Positions 16,820-23,842 of a DNA stretch of 64,000 nucleotides are shown in pieces. The translations under genes and the position numbers were made by a program. How positions within the stretch are numbered: the first letter of the stretch is position 1; each line of letters opens with the position of its first letter. Source of the stretch: Nocardia nova SH22a (GTDB taxonomy: Bacteria; Actinomycetota; Actinomycetes; Mycobacteriales; Mycobacteriaceae); the NCBI RefSeq assembly GCF_000523235.1, contig NZ_CP006850.1:2046001-2110000 (forward strand). The letters are read 5' to 3'. The notes under the pieces are model-generated. The model did no database searches and was not told the origin of the DNA. It saw only the letters and a list, made by a program, of their open reading frames with translations.

Positions 16820-17827
16820 CTAGGTCTCGCTTTCGTAGGCGTTGCGGCGGGTGAACCGCAATTGCAGCAGTGTCAGTACCAGCAGGATCGCGAAGATCAC
16901 CCAGGCGAGTGCGCAGGCGTAGCCGATGTCGTCGAAGGTGAAGGCGTTCTGGTACAGCATGATTCCGAGCACGTAGGTGCCGGTTTCGGGACCGCCCTTG
17001 CCGCCGGTGAGGACATACGCCTGATCGAACACCTGGAACGAGTTGATGACCGTGATGACGAATGTGAACGCCAGGGCGGGCCGGATCAGCGGCACGGTGA
17101 TCGAGCCGAACCGGCGCAACGCTCCGGCGCCGTCGATCCGCGCGGCCTCGTACACGTCGGCCGGAATGCCCTGCATGGCGGCGAGCAGGACGATGGTCGC
17201 GAAGGGAATGCTCTTCCACACACTGACCAGGCACAGCGAGACCATCGACCACGAAGGATCGGTGAGCCACGGGACGGGGCCGATGCCGATCCAGCCGAGC
17301 GCGGTGTTGAGCACGCCGTAGTCGGTGCTGAAGGTGAGTCGCCACACCACCGCCATCGCCACGGTCGAGGCGACCAGCGGCATGAACATGATGCTGCGAA
17401 AGATGCCGATGCCCTTCAGTTTTCGATTCAGGGCCGCCGCGACGGCCAGACTGATGGCGATGGTCGGGATCAGCGTGCCGACGGTGAAGATCACCGTGTT
17501 GCGCAGGGCCACCCAGAACAGCGGGTCGTGCGCGAAGAGTCTGCGGAAGTTGTCGATGCCGATGAACCTCGGCGAACTGAACAGATCCCATTCGTGCAGG
17601 CTCAGATACAGCGTGAACACCAGCGGGAACGCCATGAACACCGCGACGGCGATCAGGTTGGGGGCGATGAACATTCGACCCGCAGCGGCCTTGCGCCGGT
17701 GCAGCGCCGAGCCTCGTGACCCCCGGGCGTAGCGAGCCGCCGCGCGATTATCGCTCACTGTGCCCGGTGTTTTGCGGGGCACCCGCACCCGGTCGGCCCA
17801 GCGAGCCGCTGCGCGATTGTCGCTCAC
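16820..17827 (-). CDS. Sugar ABC transporter permease, MalF type
   Basis: 335 residues from GTG 17827, which overlaps the TGA of the binding-protein gene (GTGA) and has GGAGG 4-5 nt upstream. About 55 basic, low-complexity residues precede the first helix FIAPNLIAVAVFMAFPLVFT; this extension contains VSDNRAAAR twice because of a 69-bp-period repeat, so a second possible start is GTG 17758. The EAA loop VYEAARIDGAGALRRFGSIT lies near residue 240. With the MalG-type partner it forms the membrane channel. Confidence 0.9.
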   Translation of the reverse strand: MSDNRAAARWADRVRVPRKTPGTVSDNRAAARYARGSRGSALHRRKAAAGRMFIAPNLIAVAVFMAFPLVFTLYLSLHEWDLFSSPRFIGIDNFRRLFAHDPLFWVALRNTVIFTVGTLIPTIAISLAVAAALNRKLKGIGIFRSIMFMPLVASTVAMAVVWRLTFSTDYGVLNTALGWIGIGPVPWLTDPSWSMVSLCLVSVWKSIPFATIVLLAAMQGIPADVYEAARIDGAGALRRFGSITVPLIRPALAFTFVITVINSFQVFDQAYVLTGGKGGPETGTYVLGIMLYQNAFTFDDIGYACALAWVIFAILLVLTLLQLRFTRRNAYESET

Positions 17828-17833
17828 TGTGCC
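17731..17833. repeat. Duplicated translation-start segment (34 bp, 69-bp period)
   Basis: The 34-bp segments 17731-17764 and 17800-17833 differ at two positions and are in frame with each other. Each contains GTGAGCGACAATCGC on the minus strand, so both copies offer a GTG start for the MalF-type gene. Only the 17827 copy follows a GGAGG. The duplication adds 23 codons to the permease N-terminus. Confidence 0.8.
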
Positions 17834-19146
17834 TCCAGCAGAAGATCGTTGATCTGTCCGGCGAGGCCCCGCTTGAACCAGTCCGCGGAGGCGGCCCCGC
17901 GGAAGACGTGGTCGTATCCCTGAGCGAGCACCGCGTCGACACGGGGCCACGCGGGCGTGACCGGCAGGTTGTTGGCGTGATCGGCGCCGGAGAACACCTC
18001 GAGGTTGTGCACCTTCGTATGCGCCTGCGCGAATTCGTCGGAGGCGAGCGCCGATTTCAGCGCGGGAACGAACAGTCCCGATTTCGCGATCACCGCCTGC
18101 CCGACCGGACCGGTGGCGAATTTGACGAATTCCCACGCCTGTTCCTTGCGGGGGCTGTCGGCCGCGATGGACAGACCCGTGGTGCCGATATCGGAACGGG
18201 CGGCGGTACCGCGCGGGCCGACCGGCAGCACCGTGACATCGAAGTCGAGGTCCTCCTGGCCGGTGTAGGTGCTGTACATCCAGTGCCCGGACAATGCCAT
18301 CGCGGCCTTGCCCTGGGCGAACATGTCCGACGACGAAAGCGATTGCTGGAATTCGATTCTCGGCATCACCCGGTGCCGCGTGGACAGGTCGGTATAGAAC
18401 TGCACGCCCTCGATGAAGGCGTCGTCGTCGATATTGGTGCGGGTCGGGTCGATGGACGGGGTGAACCACTCGACGCCGTTGTTCATACCGAAGCAACTGG
18501 CGGAGTAGTAGGTGGTCCAGGGATCGACGAACCCCCACTGGGTGACGTCGCCGGAGCTGTCCCGCTTGGTCAGTGCGCGTGCGGCGTCGAGGAATTCGCC
18601 GAAAGTCCAGGCGTCCTCCCAGCGTGCCGGTGGTGGCGGCAGTGCGGCGTCGGCGAAGAGTTTCTTGTTGTAGTACAGGAAGATTCCGGCCCACTGCTCG
18701 GGCAGTGCGTACTGCGAGTTCCGGTAGCGGAACGTGTTGTACAGGGCCGTCGAGCTGTCCTTCCTCAACGCGGTCGCGTAGGCCGGGTCCTTGTCCAGGA
18801 TCGTGTCGAGGTCGGTGAAGATGCCGCGTTCGGCGAGGAAGGAATACGACAGCTCCCACGACATCAGCACGTCGGGGCACTTGCCGCCCGCGCAGTAGGT
18901 CAGGATCTGTGTCTGCGGATCGGGCCCGGACATCTGCGTCCGGATCTTGATGTCCGGGTGCTGCTTCCGGAACTCGTCGATGATCTTCAGCCGGACCTTC
19001 GCCTCATCGGGTTTGGCCTGGAAGAAGAAGGTGAGCGCATCGTCGTCGTCACCGCATCCGGCGAGCGAGGACGCGGCCGCCGCCGCCCCGGCCGCCGCCG
19101 CACCACGCAGGAGTGTGCGCCGATCGAACCTTCGAGTCGATGCCAC
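17824..19146 (-). CDS. Sugar ABC transporter substrate-binding lipoprotein
   Basis: 440 residues from GTG 19146 (GGGGG upstream; GTG 19152 is also possible). The N-terminus RRFDRRTLLRGAAAAG then SSLAGCGDDDD shows a twin-arginine-like signal and lipobox LAGC, so the protein is exported and lipid-anchored. The mature part is a type 1 extracellular solute-binding protein of the CUT1 family (WAGIFLYYNKKLFADAAL, KAAMALSGHWMYSTYTGQ). First gene of the binding protein-MalF-MalG operon. The ligand is probably an oligosaccharide or glycerol-phosphate-like molecule, unproven. Confidence 0.92.
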   Translation of the reverse strand: MASTRRFDRRTLLRGAAAAGAAAAASSLAGCGDDDDALTFFFQAKPDEAKVRLKIIDEFRKQHPDIKIRTQMSGPDPQTQILTYCAGGKCPDVLMSWELSYSFLAERGIFTDLDTILDKDPAYATALRKDSSTALYNTFRYRNSQYALPEQWAGIFLYYNKKLFADAALPPPPARWEDAWTFGEFLDAARALTKRDSSGDVTQWGFVDPWTTYYSASCFGMNNGVEWFTPSIDPTRTNIDDDAFIEGVQFYTDLSTRHRVMPRIEFQQSLSSSDMFAQGKAAMALSGHWMYSTYTGQEDLDFDVTVLPVGPRGTAARSDIGTTGLSIAADSPRKEQAWEFVKFATGPVGQAVIAKSGLFVPALKSALASDEFAQAHTKVHNLEVFSGADHANNLPVTPAWPRVDAVLAQGYDHVFRGAASADWFKRGLAGQINDLLLEAQ

Positions 19147-19437
19147 TCGCACCCCCGTCCGGCTGCCACAAGCGAACTGTTGTCCAAGAACGTAGTGCCG
19201 CAGTGGCGGATTCGTCTGGAAAACACGTGAGACTCGGAACGGCCCGGCCCACGCGCAACGCCGTGACCTCCGCCGATCGCTGTACGCGCGGCGGCGAGAG
19301 CCCATGGAATCTGGGGCTTCGAATCGGACGTATCGACCACGTGGCCGCTGTTATAGTCCGGACGCCGATGTCGTTCGCAACGCCGGATGCGTGTGCCGGA
19401 CGGCGGGATGATTCGAAGTACGGGAGGGGAGGCCCGT

Positions 19438-20907
19438 GTGGAGGTTTCCACAGGAATGATTCTGGCGGGCTATCGGATCGAGCGCGCGCTGGGAACCGGC
19501 GGTATGGGCACGGTATATCTCGCGCAGCATCCGCGGCTGCCCCGCAAGGACGCGGTGAAGGTGCTCTCGCGTGCGCACACCGGGGACGAGGAGTTCGAGG
19601 CGCGTTTCCTGCGGGAGGCGGAAATCGCGGCGCGCCTGCATCATCCGAACCTGGTCGCGGTGCGTGACCGGGGCGAGGACGACGGACGGCTGTGGATCGC
19701 GATGCAGTACGTCGAGGGCGTCGATCTGGCCGAATTGATGCGGCGTGACCTGTCGAGCCTGACCGTGGACCGCGCGGTGCGCATCCTCACCGAGGCGGCC
19801 GCGGGACTGGACGAACTGCATCGCGCCGGACTGCTGCATCGCGATGTGAAACCGGCGAACATTCTCATCGAAGAACGTCCCGGCGGACCCGACCGGGTGC
19901 TGGTCACCGATTTCGGAATAGCCCGCCCGGCAGACGATTCGACGACGCTCGCGGGCCCCGGCGGCCTGTCCGCGACACTCGCCTATGTGGCGCCCGAACA
20001 GATCGCGGGCGGGCCCGTCGATCGCCGCGCCGATGTCTACGCGCTGGGCTGCACGCTGTTCCAGATGCTCACCGGTTCCGTGCCGTTCCCGCGCGACGAT
20101 CCGGGTGCGGTGATGTACGCGCACCTCAACGATCCGCCGCCGCGGCCCTCGCAACGGACCACCGGACTGCCCCCGGCCCTGGACGCGGTGGTGGCCAGGG
20201 CCATGGCCAAGCGGCCCGGCGACCGGTACGACAGCTGTGGCGAACTCGCGGCCGCGGCGCGCGCGGCGCTGGCCGGTGACGTGAGGCGGCGGCGTCCCAG
20301 GGTGCTGCTGATCGCGGCGGCGGTGGTGATCGCGGTGGCAGTGGGTGTCACGATCGACCGGCTCGCGGCGACGCCGCCACGGGCGCTGCCGAGCGACCAG
20401 CCGGTGACCGGGACGATCGAACCGGCCGCATGGGGTGCATACGCGCCGATCGCCGAGGCATTTCCCGACCTGCTCCCGCCGATTCCGTACGGGACCGGAT
20501 ATCAGGAACTCACCGGCTGTATGCCGATGACGGACAAGGGCGTCGCGGTGCCCCTGGATACTCGGGTCCAGGTCGCGCACCTGCTCTGCGTCGGCAATCT
20601 GGACCCGGTGCACTCGGTCGAGATGACCTGCAATATGGACCGCTCGCCGATCGGGCCGACCCGCTCCGTGGCGCGGGTCGAGGGAGACGAGCGGTGGACG
20701 CGGGACTCGGGTACCGGTCATCTCTTCTGGGGCACACAGGATTTCACCCCGGGAGGCGCGGACGCGCGACTGGACGGGCGCGGTCAGGGCGTGATCGACG
20801 TGACGTTCGACAGTCCGCGACGCAACTTCTGCGTGCTGCGGGTGTACGGCGATGTGGCGACGGGCGCGCAGATGCGGGAACGCTGGTGGCCCGGGGCGCC
20901 GCTGTGA
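19438..20907 (+). CDS. Membrane Ser/Thr protein kinase, copy A
   Basis: 489 residues from GTG 19438, chosen because GGGAGGGGAGG sits 5-6 nt upstream; the frame opens at 19387. Kinase domain about 10-270: glycine loop GTGGMGTV, catalytic Lys in AVKVL (residue 41), HRDVKPAN (134-141), DFG (158). One TM helix at about 288-305, then an extracellular domain of ~180 residues containing four Cys (GC, LC, TC and FC contexts) and ending RERWWPGAPL. The design is PknB-like: outside sensor, inside kinase. The same extracellular domain is present in the second kinase at 22181. Followed after 13 bp by a DUF7373 lipoprotein, probably one operon. Confidence 0.93.
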   Translation: MEVSTGMILAGYRIERALGTGGMGTVYLAQHPRLPRKDAVKVLSRAHTGDEEFEARFLREAEIAARLHHPNLVAVRDRGEDDGRLWIAMQYVEGVDLAELMRRDLSSLTVDRAVRILTEAAAGLDELHRAGLLHRDVKPANILIEERPGGPDRVLVTDFGIARPADDSTTLAGPGGLSATLAYVAPEQIAGGPVDRRADVYALGCTLFQMLTGSVPFPRDDPGAVMYAHLNDPPPRPSQRTTGLPPALDAVVARAMAKRPGDRYDSCGELAAAARAALAGDVRRRRPRVLLIAAAVVIAVAVGVTIDRLAATPPRALPSDQPVTGTIEPAAWGAYAPIAEAFPDLLPPIPYGTGYQELTGCMPMTDKGVAVPLDTRVQVAHLLCVGNLDPVHSVEMTCNMDRSPIGPTRSVARVEGDERWTRDSGTGHLFWGTQDFTPGGADARLDGRGQGVIDVTFDSPRRNFCVLRVYGDVATGAQMRERWWPGAPL

Positions 20908-20920
20908 GGGGGACACACGG

Positions 20921-22177
20921 ATGAACAGGTCTCGAAAGCCATACCGCCGCATCGTGGGAATGCTCGCGGGTGCCGTGGCGCTGGCCGCGACGGGGTGCGG
21001 CGGCGTGACGAGCGGACATCCGGTCGGGCACTATCCCGACCCGGAGTCGCTGGACACCGGCGCCTACAGCGTCCGTCCGCTCGACGTTCCGCCCGCCCGC
21101 GCGGGGGACGGCCGGGTCGTGGAGTCGATGCGGATGGCCGAGGTTCTGCTCGACCCGGCGCAGGCCGATCCGGCGCTGCGCCATCCGGTGGGGCCCGCGG
21201 TGGTGCCGCTGCCCACTCCCGCCAAGGCGGCGCTGCTGCTGGCCGCGCCCGTCCGGGATGTGCTCGAGCGCAACGGCATGCTGGCCGGTGCGGCGGTGAG
21301 CGGAAGCGACCGCAAGGTGACGGCCAAATTTCCGGTCCCGGGCACGGCGCGCCTGCTGACCGCCATGGTCCTGCGGTTCCCGGATGCGGACGCGGCGCAG
21401 CGGGCGGCCCGCGAGATCGACGCCGTCGATTTCGCCGTCAGTCCGGACAACGTTCCGGTGTCGATTCCGGGATACCCTGCGGCACACGCCCATTGGCGTC
21501 CTGCCGTGCCGACCGCGGCGGCCACTGCGGCCCGCGGGGAATTCGTGGTGAGCCTGCTCGCGGGGCACACCGCACCCGATCCGGACATGCTGACGACGCT
21601 GGCGCGCAAGGCATTCGACGCGCAGTTCGCCCGGCTCGGCGACTTCGTGCCGACCCCGCCCGACGCGATGGCGACGCTGCCGCTGGACCACGAGAGCATG
21701 GTGCGGCGGCTGGTTCCCGATGCGCCGGGCCGGTGGACGTATCCGGTGGTGGCCGTGGTCAGCAATCAGCTGAACGCGGGCTGGGATTCGATGGTGTTCG
21801 GCAGCGGGGTCGTGTACGGGCCGCGGGCCGCCTGGCTGTCCGGTGCGCGCACGCAGACCGATTTCCCGATCGAAACGATGGTGATGACCGGATTCAACCG
21901 GGTGGCACGCTACGCGGACCCGGGCGCCGCGCGGCGCGCCTACGACGCCGGTACCGCCGCCGATGCCGCCGACAGTTCCCTGCGGCCGGCCCCGGCGCCC
22001 GAGCGACTGCCCGATTCGGTGTGCTGGTCGGATTCGAAGGCGGACGTCGCGGGAAACGGCAAGTACTTCTGCCGGGTGCTCTACGGCAGATATACGGCGG
22101 CGATCATCACCCACGACCTGCCGACCGCGCAGCACAAGACCGCGGCGCAATACGGCCTGCTGGCCGGTGCCGAATAG
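20921..22177 (+). CDS. DUF7373-type lipoprotein
   Basis: 418 residues from ATG 20921 with GAGGGGGA upstream. Signal peptide IVGMLAGAVALAATG ends in a lipobox-like site with Cys at about residue 26. The mature sequence ESLDTGAYSVRPLDVPPARA and the two-lobed organisation (helical about 60-220, beta-rich about 250-410) match lipoproteins of Nocardia and Mycobacterium that I place in DUF7373 from memory; function is not known. Two Cys near the C-terminus (VCWSDSK, YFCRV) could form a disulfide. It lies between two kinases with related sensor domains, so it may be a partner or substrate of the sensors on the outer face of the membrane. Confidence 0.8.
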   Translation: MNRSRKPYRRIVGMLAGAVALAATGCGGVTSGHPVGHYPDPESLDTGAYSVRPLDVPPARAGDGRVVESMRMAEVLLDPAQADPALRHPVGPAVVPLPTPAKAALLLAAPVRDVLERNGMLAGAAVSGSDRKVTAKFPVPGTARLLTAMVLRFPDADAAQRAAREIDAVDFAVSPDNVPVSIPGYPAAHAHWRPAVPTAAATAARGEFVVSLLAGHTAPDPDMLTTLARKAFDAQFARLGDFVPTPPDAMATLPLDHESMVRRLVPDAPGRWTYPVVAVVSNQLNAGWDSMVFGSGVVYGPRAAWLSGARTQTDFPIETMVMTGFNRVARYADPGAARRAYDAGTAADAADSSLRPAPAPERLPDSVCWSDSKADVAGNGKYFCRVLYGRYTAAIITHDLPTAQHKTAAQYGLLAGAE

Positions 22178-22180
22178 CCG

Positions 22181-23683
22181 ATGACCGAAACCCTGCTGCC
22201 GGGAACGATTTTCGCCGGATACCGGATCGAGCGCGTTCTCGGCGCCGGGGGGATGGGCACGGTGTATCTGGCCACCCACCCGCGGCTGCCGCGCCGTGAG
22301 GCGGTGAAGGTGCTGCCGGAACGGCTCGGCGCCGAACCCGAATACCGCGCCCGGTTCGTGCGGGAGGCCGAGGTGGCATCGCGGCTGGACCATCCGAACG
22401 TGGTGGCCGTCGGCGACCGGGGAGCCGAACGCGGATGCCTGTGGATCGCCATGCAATTCGTCGACGGTATCGATGCCGCCCGGCTGATCCGCCGCAATCC
22501 GGACGGGGTGGCGCCGCCGGCCGCGGTGCACATCGTCACCGAGGCGGCGCGCGGCCTCGACGCGGCGCACGGCGCGGGCCTGCTGCATCGTGACGTGAAA
22601 CCGGCGAATCTGCTGCTCGAGTCCCGGCCGGGCCGTCCCGACCGGGTGTACGTCTCCGATTTCGGCATCGCGCGGGCGGCCTCCGACGCCGTGTCGCTGA
22701 CCGAACCGGGAGCGGTGATCGCGACGGTGGCGTATGCCGCGCCCGAGCAGATCGCCCTCGACGCCGTCGATCACCGCGCCGATGTCTACGCTCTGGGCTG
22801 CACGCTGTACGAATTGCTCACCGGCGCCAAGCCGTTTCCCCGCCCGACCGCGGCGGCCGTCATGTACGCCCACCTCACCGACCCGCCGCCGCGCCCGACC
22901 TCGCGGAATCAGGCGCTGCCCGCCGCGATCGACGTGGTGATCGCGCGGGCGCTGGCGAAGGATCCGGGCCACCGGTTCCCCTCGTGCGGCGCGCTGGCCC
23001 AGGCGGCGGCCGCGGCGATCGGTGGCATCGCACCACCGGTCGCGGTGCCCGGACCGGCCGCACGCCCGGTGCGACGACGAGCGCCGCGAACTCGGCGGCG
23101 ATCCCGCGTGCGGGTCGCGGCCATCGCCGGAGTGTGCGCGGTCGTGCTGGCCGTGAGCGTGGGTGTCGTTCTGGCGACGCGGAATTCGGGAAATCCACCG
23201 TCCGCCGGGCAGACCTCGGCGCCGACCACCCCGGCCGGTCCGAACACGGCCTCGTGGGGTCCGGAGGAGGACGCGGTACGCGCATTGCCCCGGCTGTTGC
23301 CCGCCACACCGACGTCGAGCGGATATCAGGGGCTCCGATGCTCGGCCGGTGCGGTGTCCGAGCAGTCCGGTGCGGGTTCCCAGATGCTCTGCCAGGGCGA
23401 CCGGAATCCGGTCGATGAACTGGTGGTGCAGTGCACGACCGGTCATACCCCGATGACGATCCATCCGCTGGACGGCGTGTCCGCACAGGGCGATCAACGG
23501 TGGGAACGGACGTCCGGAACCGGCCGGACGGTGTGGGGGAACGGCACCCGCCAGGGCCGCCCGGTGGGAGTGCTCCAGATCGGCTTCGACGACCCGGCCC
23601 GCGACTTCTGCCAGATCCTGCTGTGGGGCGGCGCATCCGGTCAGGACCTGATGGACCGGTGGTGGCCGGATGCGCCGCTGTGA
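22181..23683 (+). CDS. Membrane Ser/Thr protein kinase, copy B
   Basis: 500 residues, starting 3 bp after the lipoprotein stop. Kinase motifs: GAGGMGTV glycine loop, AVKVL Lys, HRDVKPAN (136-143), DFG (160), APEQIALD activation-segment end. A Pro/Arg-rich juxtamembrane stretch (about 285-310) precedes a TM helix at 312-332. The extracellular domain parallels copy A: SGYQGLRC, MLCQGDRNPVDELVVQC, WERTSGTGRTVWG, DFCQI and MDRWWPDAPL, with all four Cys conserved. The two kinases look like a duplication around the lipoprotein gene. Phosphorylation targets are unknown. Confidence 0.93.
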   Translation: MTETLLPGTIFAGYRIERVLGAGGMGTVYLATHPRLPRREAVKVLPERLGAEPEYRARFVREAEVASRLDHPNVVAVGDRGAERGCLWIAMQFVDGIDAARLIRRNPDGVAPPAAVHIVTEAARGLDAAHGAGLLHRDVKPANLLLESRPGRPDRVYVSDFGIARAASDAVSLTEPGAVIATVAYAAPEQIALDAVDHRADVYALGCTLYELLTGAKPFPRPTAAAVMYAHLTDPPPRPTSRNQALPAAIDVVIARALAKDPGHRFPSCGALAQAAAAAIGGIAPPVAVPGPAARPVRRRAPRTRRRSRVRVAAIAGVCAVVLAVSVGVVLATRNSGNPPSAGQTSAPTTPAGPNTASWGPEEDAVRALPRLLPATPTSSGYQGLRCSAGAVSEQSGAGSQMLCQGDRNPVDELVVQCTTGHTPMTIHPLDGVSAQGDQRWERTSGTGRTVWGNGTRQGRPVGVLQIGFDDPARDFCQILLWGGASGQDLMDRWWPDAPL

Positions 23684-23842
23684 GATTTGCTCTCAGCCGC
23701 CGCAAACCCGTTGCGCGGCCCGGCCTCCGAGGCCGTGACTGGCGCGGACCGATCGTCGGGCTCGGACGGAGAAACCGAGCTGGCCAGGCCCGGCCGGGGA
23801 CGTCCGACCAAAGACCCGACGGGGGGATCGGCCGGACGCACG

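Noticed and set aside
15857..17719. 620-codon open frame on the + strand across the sugar permeases
   Set aside because: Composition is Glu/Gln/Asp/His-rich low complexity without motifs, while the minus strand encodes clear ABC permeases.
20744..23497. 917-codon open frame antisense to the two kinase genes
   Set aside because: The kinases have complete motifs on the + strand; the antisense frame is Arg/Gly/His-rich and has no domain. It is a high-GC shadow.
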